Shown piece after piece: positions 7,620 to 16,996 of a DNA stretch of 64,000 nucleotides (positions within the stretch are counted from its first letter, which is position 1; every line of letters begins with the position of its first letter). A program made the position numbers and the translations under genes. The stretch is from an uncultured Psychroflexus sp. (lineage in GTDB: Bacteria > Bacteroidota > Bacteroidia > Flavobacteriales > Flavobacteriaceae), in contig CAJXVZ010000004.1 of NCBI GenBank assembly GCA_913062845.1, forward strand, positions 1 to 64,000. The letters run 5' to 3'. The notes beneath the pieces were generated by a model, which saw nothing but the letters and a program-made list of their open reading frames with translations, searched no databases and had not been told where the DNA came from.

Positions 7620-8759
7620 TTATAGCGTTCCTCTCAAATCCTGCTCACGTTCTATGGCTTCAAATAATGCTTTAAAGTTACCTTTACCAAAGGATTTTGC
7701 ACCTTTTCGCTGAATAATTTCAAAAAACATGGTCGGTCTGTCTAAAACAGGCTTCGTAAAGATCTGTAATAAATAGCCTTCATCATCCCGATCGATTAAT
7801 ATGCCAAGATCTTTCAGTGGCGCGAGGTCTTCATCTATTTCTCCAACCCGATCTAGTACTGTTTCGTAATAGGTTTCAGGTACATACAAAAACTCTACAC
7901 CTCGGTCTCTAAGATCAGTTACGGTTTCAATGATATTATCTGTAGCCACCGCTATATGTTGTACACCAGCGCCGTTGTAGAAGTCGATGTACTCTTCAAT
8001 TTGAGATTTTTTCTTCCCGTGTGCCGGTTCATTGATGGGAAATTTGATACGTCCGTTACCATTACTCATCACTTTACTCATTAATGCTGTATATTCTGTA
8101 GAAATATCTTTGTCATCAAAGGATACGAGCTGTGCAAAGCCCATAACATTCGCATAGAATTCACACCACTTGTTCATTTCGTTCCATCCCACATTGCCTA
8201 CCATATGATCAATGTATTTGATACCTGTGGACTTTGTATTGTAAGGCTTGTCCCATACCTTATATCCGGGCAGAAAAGGACCATGATAATCTTTGCGTTC
8301 TACAAAAAGGTGAACGGTTTCACCATAGGTATGAATACCTGAAATAACAGCCTTGCCGTTACTGTCCTCAATTGTATAGGGTTCGCAATAGGACTTTGCA
8401 CCTCTTTTTGTGGTCTCCTTATAGCTTTTTGTGGCATCATCTACCCAAAGTGCAATATATTTTACACCATCGCCGTGCTTATTAATGTGTTCATTGATAT
8501 CTCCACCCGGTTCCAGTGGACTCGTAAGTACAAGTCTTATTTTGTCTTGCTGCAGTACGTATGATACCGTATTTTTCTTTCCGGTTTCCAATCCCGCATA
8601 CGCAATAGGCTTAAAGCCCCAGGCTGTTTGATAATAATAAGCCGCCTGCTTTGCATTGCCTACATATAATTCTACAAAATCGGTTCCCAAGATAGGTAAG
8701 AAGTCCTCTGCTTCAGGATTTTCTATGGGTAAGTTCAAACTGGTTGTATCGGTTTTCAT
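7620..8759 (-). CDS. hppD: 4-hydroxyphenylpyruvate dioxygenase
   Basis: This 379-aa enzyme converts 4-hydroxyphenylpyruvate to homogentisate, the second step of tyrosine degradation, using non-haem Fe(II) and O2. Two vicinal-oxygen-chelate domains are visible, about residues 22-155 and 178-340. The expected iron ligands are His185 (in DHMVGNV), His268 (in QHIAVATD) and Glu347 (in FFEIIQR). The length fits the family. The homogentisate dioxygenase gene lies upstream on the same strand, 186 bp away, so the two steps are probably co-regulated although the repeat module between them may carry a separate promoter. Maleylacetoacetate isomerase and fumarylacetoacetase are not in the window. Confidence 0.97.
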   Translation of the reverse strand: MKTDTTSLNLPIENPEAEDFLPILGTDFVELYVGNAKQAAYYYQTAWGFKPIAYAGLETGKKNTVSYVLQQDKIRLVLTSPLEPGGDINEHINKHGDGVKYIALWVDDATKSYKETTKRGAKSYCEPYTIEDSNGKAVISGIHTYGETVHLFVERKDYHGPFLPGYKVWDKPYNTKSTGIKYIDHMVGNVGWNEMNKWCEFYANVMGFAQLVSFDDKDISTEYTALMSKVMSNGNGRIKFPINEPAHGKKKSQIEEYIDFYNGAGVQHIAVATDNIIETVTDLRDRGVEFLYVPETYYETVLDRVGEIDEDLAPLKDLGILIDRDDEGYLLQIFTKPVLDRPTMFFEIIQRKGAKSFGKGNFKALFEAIEREQDLRGTL

Positions 8760-8762
8760 TTT

Positions 8763-8857
8763 TTTAGTTTATGAGTTTATATGGTTTTAAGTTTATAAGA
8801 TCACTATGGGTAATTAACCGCGAAGAGCGCCACGTTACCGCATTGTTCGCAAAGTTT
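8763..8857. repeat. Intergenic repeat module C (TTTAT repeats plus CGCAAAG element)
   Basis: TTTATGAG-like units (about 8763-8800) are followed by ATTAACCGCGAAGAGCGCC and a second TTCGCAAAG (8813-8857). Layout and orientation match module B at 7494-7580, and each module lies just upstream of a minus-strand start codon. Confidence 0.65.
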
Positions 8858-8945
8858 TTAAAGTTCCTTAATGTTCTTAATTTCTTAATGATTTTGTATT
8901 TTAAAGTTTATGCGTTTTGAATTTTTAAATCTTCAAATTGAAGAC

Positions 8946-10103
8946 CTATTCAATCCAGGATTTATAATAGGTGCCATCAGATAGTTTCATGCCGTCTTCT
9001 GTGATTTGAAGAGGTTTAAAGGTGTCGACCATCACGGCAAGCTCTTCGGTTTTTGTCTTTCCTATGCTGCGTTCTGCGGCACCGGGATGCGGACCATGCG
9101 GTATGCCTGCCGGATGAAGAGAAATATGCCCGGGACCAATATCATTTCTGCTCATAAAGTCTCCATCGACATAATACAATACTTCATCACTGTCTATATT
9201 GGAATGGTTATAAGGCGCAGGAATACTTTCCGGGTGATAATCGTATAATCTAGGACAGAAAGAACAGACCACAAAAGCATCTGTTTCAAAAGTCTGATGA
9301 ACCGGTGGTGGCTGATGTATTCTTCCCGTGATGGGTTCGAAATCGTGAATGGAAAACGCATATGGGAAATTGTAGCCATCATAGCCCACGACATCAAAAG
9401 GATGAGTGGCATAAACCATTTCAAATATGTCATTCTGCTTTCGAACCTTTATCACAAATTCGCCCTTTTCATCATAATTTTCAAGTTCCTGTGGAGCCCT
9501 TAGGTCTCTTTCACAGAAGGGTGAATGCTCCAAGAGCTGCCCAAAATAATTACGGTAGCGTTTCGGTGTGTAAATAGGTCTGGCAGATTCAACGATAAAC
9601 AATCTGTTTTCTGTACTGTCAAAATCAATCTTATAAATCATTCCTCTTGGTATGAGTAAATAATCACCGTATTTAAAATCCAGATTGCCTAAATGCGTTC
9701 TTAATTTTCCACTGCCTTTATGGATGAAAAGTAATTCATCCGCATCGGCATTCTTATAAAAATAATCTTTTGTTGAATCTTCTGGTGCTGCAAGAGTAAT
9801 GTTGACATCGCTGTTATGCATGATTATTTTTCTGCTGTCTAAAAAGTCTGCTTCTGGTTGAATATCAAAACCTTTAAGACGAAGAGATTCAAGATTGTTT
9901 TTTACGGCAATTTTAGGTGCAACAGAATATTGAGCTCTTATTTCCTTAACCTGAGTAGGTCTGTGAATGTGATAAGAATTGGTAGACATTCCGTCAAAGC
10001 CTATAGTGCCAAACAGTTGCTCATAATACAATCCACCATCAGGTTTTTTGAAAATGGTGTGGCGTTTTGTTGGTATTTTGCCAAGTTTGTGATAAAAGGG
10101 CAT
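8946..10103 (-). CDS. hmgA: Homogentisate 1,2-dioxygenase
   Basis: The enzyme opens the homogentisate ring to maleylacetoacetate and needs Fe(II). I place the start at 10103 (385 aa, beginning MPFYHKLGKIPTKRH) because homology-like sequence begins there; an in-frame ATG 16 codons upstream would add a residue stretch without family character. The cupin core is seen in FIHKGSGKLRTHLG and GDYLLIPRGMIYKID, and the metal region in PPPVHQTFET and HPAGIPHGPHPG. It is the Bacteroidota form, shorter than the human enzyme. It lies upstream of hppD on the same strand. Confidence 0.93.
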   Translation of the reverse strand: MPFYHKLGKIPTKRHTIFKKPDGGLYYEQLFGTIGFDGMSTNSYHIHRPTQVKEIRAQYSVAPKIAVKNNLESLRLKGFDIQPEADFLDSRKIIMHNSDVNITLAAPEDSTKDYFYKNADADELLFIHKGSGKLRTHLGNLDFKYGDYLLIPRGMIYKIDFDSTENRLFIVESARPIYTPKRYRNYFGQLLEHSPFCERDLRAPQELENYDEKGEFVIKVRKQNDIFEMVYATHPFDVVGYDGYNFPYAFSIHDFEPITGRIHQPPPVHQTFETDAFVVCSFCPRLYDYHPESIPAPYNHSNIDSDEVLYYVDGDFMSRNDIGPGHISLHPAGIPHGPHPGAAERSIGKTKTEELAVMVDTFKPLQITEDGMKLSDGTYYKSWIE

Positions 10104-10324
10104 AGTAATTATGTTTTGTTCAAATATCGTATTAAAAAAGGTACTTTTCAAGTAAATTTGATAAACAATTTGTTAACAGGGATAATTCTCGACCTTATGT
10201 TTTACACATAAAATTTATGAGCATATCATTGTCGTGAAAGGAACAGAGAACCTATAATTGAAGGGTGCCAATGCTTACTTTAAAATATCAGGCTTGGATA
10301 AAAACAGACTGAAACACGTTCATA

Positions 10325-12547
10325 TCAAAACCTGTGTCCGAGGCTGAAATACCAATAGCTGTCCGATAGCTCCGGAGAGAATGTATACTTTACTTCCACC
10401 GGACCAAATATCGTATCAAGGCCATACCCTAAAGCGTATCCGCTAAAGTCAGGTAAAGTAAACCATTCGCCGGTAGTTAATATATCATCATCTATATTAG
10501 CATAATTTGCGCTGATCACAAAATGATTTTTTTTGTAAAAATTAAAATCAAGTTCGATCAGCCCTTTAATGTAACTATCTGCTGAAAGGCTAAAAAAATC
10601 ATATCCATAAAATGGCTTGAAATTATTTATAGCATTAAAGCCAAAACCACCAAGGAAAAAGTTGAGACCGCTTACACCATCTTCTCCAATCCTAAAACCC
10701 AATTCTGACGATATTCTGGCAGATACCTTTTTAAACGGGCTGATAACATATCCCAGATGACCCTTTGCAATTGAAAATTGTTCTCTGCCAGGCTTATTAA
10801 AATCATGTAGGTATAAATTGAATTGCCCCTTAAAAAATATACCTTTGGTAGGGAAAAATTTATCATCCAGGCTGTCAAAGTCCAGATAGCCAAAACTACT
10901 TACAAGATTGAATTGTTCTATTACAGTCTCTTGATTTTCCTCATCAGAAACTTCACCTATCGTTCGGGTAGAGGCTTCCAGATTTTTAAGCTCTAAGCCA
11001 AGTCCGAATCTAAAATCTTTAAAGATATTCGTCTCAACATAAATTTGATTTGTAAAATCATCCACATCCAAACTGATTTGGTTGACATTAAAATCACCTA
11101 TGTTTACATTTTCCTGGACAAAATCAAAATCAACATTATCTTCTATATGATTGAATCTCGATCTGAGTCCTATACTCCAATACTTTCCTTTATCGATGTA
11201 ATAGTCAAAATAGTAGCGTATGTTGTCACCAAGAACCAGATCAAAGCTGATGTCATCATTCGTTAAGAAAAGACTTTTATGAGATAGATTAATCAGCAGT
11301 CCGCTTTTATATAGGTCATCATAGTGTGCAGCCAGTTTTATTGAAGTTTTATTTTTGCTTTCATCAACATTGAGAACCAGATTTCTGTAATTATCCTTTT
11401 CCTTTAATTGATAAGTCACGCGATTGAAATTTCCCGTAGCAGAAAGGTTATTTAGCCCATTGTTAAGTTCTTTGTATGAAATTTTTTGGTCTTCTTCAAT
11501 TTTTAATTTTCCTCTAATGTAATTTCTGGGATAGGTTTTATTGCCTTGTATTTCTATTCGGTGGATATAGATAGAATCTGCAATGTTGATGGGTTTGGGT
11601 GCGCTTTCATTATTCTGAAGTTTGGCAAGTTGTTTCAGGTCTTTGATTTGCTTTAGTGCTGCGATCTCCCCATTTTTGATGATAGTTTTACCTTCTTCGA
11701 ATGAAAGTACCGTGAAGTTTTCAATATCAGGTCTGATGTAAATATCGGTTTTATCCCTTTTATCTTTCATCGCTTTTATAGTTCTGAAATTGTTTACCTG
11801 GGTCATAATGTCTAAACCACTTTTAAGTTTTTGCCTTGAAAACAAACTGTCCTGAACGTCTACGCCGATGATGTAATCCAGTTCTTTTAGCTTTAAATTT
11901 TCTATAGGATAATTATTTACTACACCACCATCCGTCAAAAGTCTACCGTCAATTTCAACAGGTCTGAACAGGGTTGGAATTGCTCCACTGGCTGACATAG
12001 CCTGGGCTAAGTCACCCTTGTCTAAAATGACCTGTTCTCCAGTTTCTATATTTGTCGCTATACAAAAAAAAGGAATTTTAAGTTTTTTGAAATCTTCTTC
12101 TTCAACATGTTGTGTTAACTGGGCCAAAAGATTGTAAATGTTCTGTCCCTTTGATATTCCTCGGGGCAAACTAAAAATAAAGTTGTCGAAAGGAAAAGAG
12201 AACGTATATTTTTCGGCCTCTTTACGCTCTCTGAATGTTTTTGCTGCCCGCGGTAATTCATCCTGAATGAGTTTTGAAAAATTGGTTTGGTTAAAAATAG
12301 AGTCCAGCTGTCCTGCAGTATATCCGGAAGCATATAAACCACCAATGATAGCACCCATACTTGTTCCGGCGATATAGTCAATTTTCACACCGCTTTCCTC
12401 AATAACCTTTAATGCTCCTATGTGGGCCAGACCTTTAGCACCACCACCGCTCAGTACCAGGCCTACTTTTGGTCTTTTATTGATATCCTGGCCTTGTATA
12501 AGCATAAGACCTAGAAAAAAACATATGATGAGTAACCTAGTCTTCAT
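10325..12547 (-). CDS. Patatin-like phospholipase fused to a BamA-type outer-membrane barrel
   Basis: The start chosen at 12547 gives a 740-aa protein with a clean signal peptide (MKTRLLIICFFLGLMLIQG); a longer reading to 12592 would put 15 residues before it. The patatin domain follows, with the oxyanion loop SGGGAKG at about 33-39, the nucleophile in GTSMG (Ser63) and the Asp of DGG (Asp206), forming a Ser-Asp dyad. A POTRA-like segment follows near 345-415, and the rest has the aromatic beta-strand pattern of an Omp85 barrel ending in Phe. It is therefore a type V-like (PlpD/FplA) surface lipase. The ATG overlaps the end of uvrC by 11 bp, suggesting translational coupling. Confidence 0.93.
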   Translation of the reverse strand: MKTRLLIICFFLGLMLIQGQDINKRPKVGLVLSGGGAKGLAHIGALKVIEESGVKIDYIAGTSMGAIIGGLYASGYTAGQLDSIFNQTNFSKLIQDELPRAAKTFRERKEAEKYTFSFPFDNFIFSLPRGISKGQNIYNLLAQLTQHVEEEDFKKLKIPFFCIATNIETGEQVILDKGDLAQAMSASGAIPTLFRPVEIDGRLLTDGGVVNNYPIENLKLKELDYIIGVDVQDSLFSRQKLKSGLDIMTQVNNFRTIKAMKDKRDKTDIYIRPDIENFTVLSFEEGKTIIKNGEIAALKQIKDLKQLAKLQNNESAPKPINIADSIYIHRIEIQGNKTYPRNYIRGKLKIEEDQKISYKELNNGLNNLSATGNFNRVTYQLKEKDNYRNLVLNVDESKNKTSIKLAAHYDDLYKSGLLINLSHKSLFLTNDDISFDLVLGDNIRYYFDYYIDKGKYWSIGLRSRFNHIEDNVDFDFVQENVNIGDFNVNQISLDVDDFTNQIYVETNIFKDFRFGLGLELKNLEASTRTIGEVSDEENQETVIEQFNLVSSFGYLDFDSLDDKFFPTKGIFFKGQFNLYLHDFNKPGREQFSIAKGHLGYVISPFKKVSARISSELGFRIGEDGVSGLNFFLGGFGFNAINNFKPFYGYDFFSLSADSYIKGLIELDFNFYKKNHFVISANYANIDDDILTTGEWFTLPDFSGYALGYGLDTIFGPVEVKYTFSPELSDSYWYFSLGHRF

Positions 12548-14336
12548 TTTCTGAAAAATAATTAGAAATAAGTTCGGCTCTGCTTTCTCCAACTACTTTG
12601 CTGATTTGATCTTTACTGGCCTCTTTTATACGTTTAACAGATCTGAATTCTTTGAGCAGTTCCAGAGCTGTTTTTTCACCAATACCTTTTATATTTTGTA
12701 ATTCAGTATCTATAGCGCTTTTACTTCTCTTTTGACGATGGAATGTTATACCAAACCTGTGGGCTTCATTTCTGAGCTGTTGGATGATTTTTAACGTTTC
12801 AGACTTTTTATCCAGGTACAATGGGATGCTGTCACCGGGAAAATATATTTCTTCCAGGCGCTTTGCAATTCCTATGATGGAAATTTTACCTCTCAGGTCC
12901 AGTCTTTCGAGCGCTTTTAATGCTGAGCTAAGTTGTCCTTTCCCTCCATCAATCACTACAAGTTGAGGCAGTTCCTCGTCTTCTTCCAACAAACGTTTGT
13001 ACCTTCTGTAAACAACTTCTTCCATCGAAGCAAAATCGTCTGGCCCTTCTACAGTTTTGATATTGAATTTTCTGTAATCTTTCTTAGATGGCTTGGCATT
13101 TTTGAAAACAACACATGCAGCTACCGGATTTGTTCCCTGAATGTTCGAATTGTCAAAACACTCAATATGTTTAGGAACTTCAGGTAGTCTCAGGTCTTCT
13201 TTCATTTGAGCCATTACACGCTTGACGTGACGATCCGGATCTACAATTTTCATTGTTTTAAACCTTTCCATCCTGAAGTATTTAGCATTTCTCTCCGATA
13301 AGTCAACCAAGGCTTTCTTGTCTCCTAATTTTGGAACGATCACCTCGGAATTCTCGCCTAAATTAACTTCGAAAGGCACCAGTGTTTTCTTTGAAGATGA
13401 ATCAAATCTTTGTCGAATTTCGACGATACCTATTTCCAGAAGCTCTTTATCATCTTCATCGAGTCTCTTTTTGATCTCAATAGTATGCGATCTGATTATG
13501 GCACCATTCACAACCTGCAGAAAATTGACATAGCCATAGCTTTCATCAGAAACAATAGCAAAAACGTCTACATTGCTTATTTTTGGATTCACTACTGTAG
13601 ATTTGGCCTGATATCGCTCCAGGCTATCAATTTTTTGCTTGATTTTTTCTGCTTCTTCAAAACGCAATTCCTGAGCCAGTGTTTTCATCTGCTGTTTGAA
13701 GGTACGTAAAGAACTGCTGAAATTGCCTTTTACGATCTGTCTTATCTCTTCTATTTGTGCATTATAATCTTCTTCATTTTGAAAGCCTTCACAGGGACCT
13801 TTGCAATTACCTAAATGATATTCCAGACAAACTTTATATTTCCCGGCCTGTATTTTCTCTTCCGATAGGTCGTACTTACAGGTGCGTATTTGATAAAGTC
13901 CTTTTATTAATCCAAGTAAGGTCTTTACAGTTTTTAAGCTTGGAAAAGGCCCGAAGTATTCACTGCCATCTTTGATCATTCTTCTGGTTAAAAATATTCT
14001 GGGAAATCTTTCATTTTTGATACAAAGCCAAGGGTATGTTTTGTCGTCTCTTAGCATCACATTAAATCTCGGGCGTCTTGATTTTATGAGATTATTTTCC
14101 AGAAGTAGAGCATCTGCTTCCGAATTAACAACAATATGTTTAATGTCTTTTATTTTATTGACCATGACGGCAATTCGCCTGGAGTCATGAGATTTGGTAA
14201 AATAGGAGTTTACTCTTTTTTTTAGATTTTTAGCTTTTCCAACATACAGTAGCTTATCATCCTTATCGAAAAACTGGTACACACCAGGATTTTCCGGAAG
14301 GGTCTTCAAAATCAGGTCAATACTTGTATTGGACAT
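12537..14336 (-). CDS. uvrC: Excinuclease ABC subunit C
   Basis: This 599-aa protein makes the dual incisions in UvrABC nucleotide excision repair. The N-terminal GIY-YIG nuclease shows GVYQFF and LLYVGKAKNLKKRV in the first 45 residues. Four cysteines in the region around 155-180 (CKYDL, CLEYHLGNCKGPC) suit the iron-sulfur or zinc site described for UvrC. A UVR helix pair (FEEAEKIKQKID) is near 225-240, the RNase H-like endonuclease has ECFDNSNIQG and VIDGGKGQL, and tandem helix-hairpin-helix motifs close the protein (NIKGIGEKTALELLKEF). It is the first gene of a two-gene unit with the patatin gene. Confidence 0.98.
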   Translation of the reverse strand: MSNTSIDLILKTLPENPGVYQFFDKDDKLLYVGKAKNLKKRVNSYFTKSHDSRRIAVMVNKIKDIKHIVVNSEADALLLENNLIKSRRPRFNVMLRDDKTYPWLCIKNERFPRIFLTRRMIKDGSEYFGPFPSLKTVKTLLGLIKGLYQIRTCKYDLSEEKIQAGKYKVCLEYHLGNCKGPCEGFQNEEDYNAQIEEIRQIVKGNFSSSLRTFKQQMKTLAQELRFEEAEKIKQKIDSLERYQAKSTVVNPKISNVDVFAIVSDESYGYVNFLQVVNGAIIRSHTIEIKKRLDEDDKELLEIGIVEIRQRFDSSSKKTLVPFEVNLGENSEVIVPKLGDKKALVDLSERNAKYFRMERFKTMKIVDPDRHVKRVMAQMKEDLRLPEVPKHIECFDNSNIQGTNPVAACVVFKNAKPSKKDYRKFNIKTVEGPDDFASMEEVVYRRYKRLLEEDEELPQLVVIDGGKGQLSSALKALERLDLRGKISIIGIAKRLEEIYFPGDSIPLYLDKKSETLKIIQQLRNEAHRFGITFHRQKRSKSAIDTELQNIKGIGEKTALELLKEFRSVKRIKEASKDQISKVVGESRAELISNYFSENED

Positions 14337-14452
14337 ATTAAAATATCTTAGACTAAAATATTAAAAACTGCGATAAGACTAAGATTTGCTTTATTAAATG
14401 AATTATAAATTATTTTATATTTTAATTAAGTTTTAAAGTAAAGAAAGAGGTT

Positions 14453-14923
14453 CTAAAGACTTATCACATCTTCACCGTTAAACCTAATGTGTTTGATTTC
14501 AATATCTTTTTTGATAAGTGGTTCGAAGTTGATTCTGGCCAGCCTTTTTTTACCGGACTTGATTTTAAACTTAAATCCATCACAGTATTTTTTATTCAAT
14601 CCACTGCCAGCACATAAATAGGCGTTATAGACATTTGCGTTTTCATCTATTAACTGAAGCTTTGTGAAATCAAAATATTTAAGCTCAACAGAGGTGTTCT
14701 TTATTTTTATCCAAAATTCAATAAAGCGATCATCGGCTTTAGCTTTGGTAAGTACTGTGCCTGCATTTCCGGTTGAAGAAAGTTCAATGTTTTTTTGCTT
14801 GCTCAGACCGTAGATGCGTATTTCAAATTGTTCTGATAATTTATGATAGCTTTTATAATCTATTTTATCTTGTGAATAAAAAAGAGATGGAATGATAAAT
14901 AGAACAATTAAAATATATTTCAT
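14453..14923 (-). CDS. Secreted protein of unknown function
   Basis: I do not recognise this 156-aa protein. Residues 1-17 form a signal peptide ending in LFYSQ, typical of Bacteroidota secreted proteins that begin with Gln after cleavage. The remainder is predicted beta-rich (FIEFWIKIKNTS, KYFDFTKLQLIDENANVY) and resembles an immunoglobulin-like or DUF4352-like sandwich. Two cysteines (in YLCAGSG and KKYCDGF) could form a disulfide. It probably acts in the periplasm or on the cell surface. It is isolated between uvrC and the acc operon and has no evident functional partner. Confidence 0.75.
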   Translation of the reverse strand: MKYILIVLFIIPSLFYSQDKIDYKSYHKLSEQFEIRIYGLSKQKNIELSSTGNAGTVLTKAKADDRFIEFWIKIKNTSVELKYFDFTKLQLIDENANVYNAYLCAGSGLNKKYCDGFKFKIKSGKKRLARINFEPLIKKDIEIKHIRFNGEDVISL

Positions 14924-15008
14924 AACAGCTGCTTTTAGTCCAGATCAAATTTAAGGGAATAAGCCAATAATTGTACAATAATTCTCATTATTCGCATCAA
15001 GTTTTTTT

Positions 15009-15043
15009 AAATAAAAATCTCCGGTGCAAGGACCGGAGATTTT
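15009..15043 (-). terminator. Rho-independent terminator of the fabH-accB-accC operon
   Basis: A perfect 12-bp stem, AAAATCTCCGGT (15014-15025) with ACCGGAGATTTT (15032-15043) and a 6-nt loop, lies 33 bp beyond the accC stop codon. Read on the minus strand it is followed by a T-rich tail. Confidence 0.88.
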
Positions 15044-15076
15044 TATATAGATGTTCAGATTATGATTGTTATCTTT

Positions 15077-16435
15077 TTATTCTTCGTCATCGTAAGATTT
15101 ATCCATTACAAAACCTTCCATAAACTTAGTCGTATAATTCCCTGCAAGGTAATCCGGATGATCCATCAACTGCCTGTGAAACGGAATGGTGGTTTGTACA
15201 CCTTCAATAATAAATTCATCCAGTGCTCTCTTCATTTTGAGTATGGCTTCATCTCGGGTTCTGGCTGTTGTAATTAATTTTGCAACCATAGAATCATAAT
15301 TAGGAGGTATAATGTATCCGCTGTAAACATGCGTGTCTAATCTCACACCATGTCCTCCCGGAGCATGTAAATTTGTGATTTTTCCCGGTGAAGGTCTGAA
15401 ATTATTATAAGGGTCTTCAGCGTTAATTCTGCATTCTATAGAATGTAATCTCGGGTAATAATTTTTTCCGGAAATAGGAATTCCGGCGGCCACTTTTATC
15501 TGCTCTCTTATGAGATCGTGTTCCACCACTTCATCGGTGATGGGATGTTCTACCTGAATTCTGGTATTCATTTCCATGAAGTAGAAATTTTTGTGTTTAT
15601 CCACAAGGAATTCTATAGTTCCGGCACCTTCATAGCCTATGTATTCAGCTGCCTTTACAGCAGCATTTCCCATTTTGTCCCTCAGTGCTTTGGTCATAAA
15701 AGGAGAAGGTGTTTCCTCTGTGAGTTTCTGATGCCTTCTTTGAATGGAACAATCTCTTTCAGATAGATGACATGCTTTACCGGTCTGATCACCTACAATT
15801 TGAATTTCGATATGTCTGGGTTCTTCAATAAGCTTTTCCATATACATATCGTCATTTCCAAAAGCTGCTTTCGATTCCTGCCTGGCCGATTCCCATGCCT
15901 TTTGAAGATCTTCTTCTTTCCAGACTGCTCTCATTCCTTTTCCGCCACCGCCTGCAGTTGCTTTGAGCATAACAGGATATCCTGTTTCTTTTGCTATTTT
16001 CTTGCAGTCATCAAAATCTTTTATGATACCATCAGACCCGGGTACACATGGTACACCAGCGGCTTTCATAGTTGCTTTAGCCGTAGATTTATCACCCATT
16101 TTTTCGATCATATCGGCCGAAGCTCCAATGAATTTTATATCATGTTCCTCGCAGATTTTAGAAAAATTGGCATTTTCACTTAAAAATCCATATCCGGGAT
16201 GTATAGCATCAGCGTTAGTGATTTCTGCAGCTGAAATGATATTAGGTATTTTAAGGTAGGATTCGCTGCTGGGTGGTGGACCTATACATACAGCTTCATC
16301 CGCAAATCTCACATGAAGACTTTCAGTATCAGCAGTTGAGTAAACAGCCACTGTTTTGATTCCCATTTCCTTACAGGTTCTTATAATCCTAAGGGCAATC
16401 TCACCACGATTTGCAATAAGTATTTTTTTGAACAT
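15077..16435 (-). CDS. accC: Acetyl-CoA carboxylase, biotin carboxylase subunit
   Basis: This 452-aa ATP-grasp enzyme carboxylates the biotin carried on AccB, the first half-reaction of malonyl-CoA synthesis. The N-terminal [16 protein letters not shown], the glycine-rich ATP loop [12 protein letters not shown] (around 158-169), EERDCSIQ-like [11 protein letters not shown], and the active-site segment [11 protein letters not shown] around residue 285-300 are all present. Length fits the stand-alone subunit. It is the last gene of the fabH-accB-accC unit, 49 bp after accB, and is followed by a strong terminator. The carboxyltransferase genes accA and accD are elsewhere. Confidence 0.98.
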   Translation of the reverse strand: MFKKILIANRGEIALRIIRTCKEMGIKTVAVYSTADTESLHVRFADEAVCIGPPPSSESYLKIPNIISAAEITNADAIHPGYGFLSENANFSKICEEHDIKFIGASADMIEKMGDKSTAKATMKAAGVPCVPGSDGIIKDFDDCKKIAKETGYPVMLKATAGGGGKGMRAVWKEEDLQKAWESARQESKAAFGNDDMYMEKLIEEPRHIEIQIVGDQTGKACHLSERDCSIQRRHQKLTEETPSPFMTKALRDKMGNAAVKAAEYIGYEGAGTIEFLVDKHKNFYFMEMNTRIQVEHPITDEVVEHDLIREQIKVAAGIPISGKNYYPRLHSIECRINAEDPYNNFRPSPGKITNLHAPGGHGVRLDTHVYSGYIIPPNYDSMVAKLITTARTRDEAILKMKRALDEFIIEGVQTTIPFHRQLMDHPDYLAGNYTTKFMEGFVMDKSYDDEE

Positions 16436-16484
16436 ACTTTTTTTGTTTATAAATTAATCAGTGTTTTTTGTAATCGCCTTGTGT

Positions 16485-16979
16485 TTAAGACGGGTCAACA
16501 AGAAACAAAGGCTGATCAAATTCTACTGGTGTTGCGTCGTCAACCAAGACTTTTACGATCTTACCGCTAACTTCACTTTCGATTTCATTGAAGAGTTTCA
16601 TGGCTTCTATTGTACAAAGCACATCTCCTTCTTTGATGGCATCACCAACTTCTACAAATGCAGGCTTGTCTGGAGAAGGCTTTCTGTAAAATGTGCCAAT
16701 GATTGGAGATTTTACAGTAATATAATTATCGCTTTCAGGATTTGAAGGTGTTTCCTGACTGGCTGCAGGAGCAGAAGCTTCCTGGGCAACAGGTTGAGCA
16801 GGTGCAACCTGTTGTTGAGGTAGGCTTCCCATAGGTATTTGCTGAACGATAGTTTCCTTGGTTGTACCGCCTTCACCTGTCTTGATGGTAATTTTTACAT
16901 CATCCATTTCAAGCTTTACTTCGCTAGCACCGGATTTGGCTACAAACTTGATTAGATTTTGAATTTCTTTTAAATTCAT
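16485..16979 (-). CDS. accB: Biotin carboxyl carrier protein of acetyl-CoA carboxylase
   Basis: The 164-aa protein carries the biotin cofactor between the carboxylase and carboxyltransferase. The N-terminal helical part (residues 1-35) is followed by a Pro/Ala/Gln-rich flexible linker (about 52-82) and the C-terminal biotinyl domain. The biotinylated lysine is Lys128 in EAMKLF, and the thumb motif PIIGTFYRKPSP is present at 92-103. It lies 17 bp downstream of fabH and 49 bp upstream of accC, in one transcript. Confidence 0.98.
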   Translation of the reverse strand: MNLKEIQNLIKFVAKSGASEVKLEMDDVKITIKTGEGGTTKETIVQQIPMGSLPQQQVAPAQPVAQEASAPAASQETPSNPESDNYITVKSPIIGTFYRKPSPDKPAFVEVGDAIKEGDVLCTIEAMKLFNEIESEVSGKIVKVLVDDATPVEFDQPLFLVDPS

Positions 16980-16996
16980 AATTTTTTGTTTTAGGT

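Noticed and set aside
10157..10185. AACAA/TTGTT inverted repeat upstream of hmgA as an operator
   Set aside because: Arms of five A/T-rich bases are expected by chance in this AT-rich DNA.
12547..12592. Longer start for the patatin-BamA protein
   Set aside because: It would place 15 charged residues before an otherwise perfect signal peptide and lie deeper inside uvrC.
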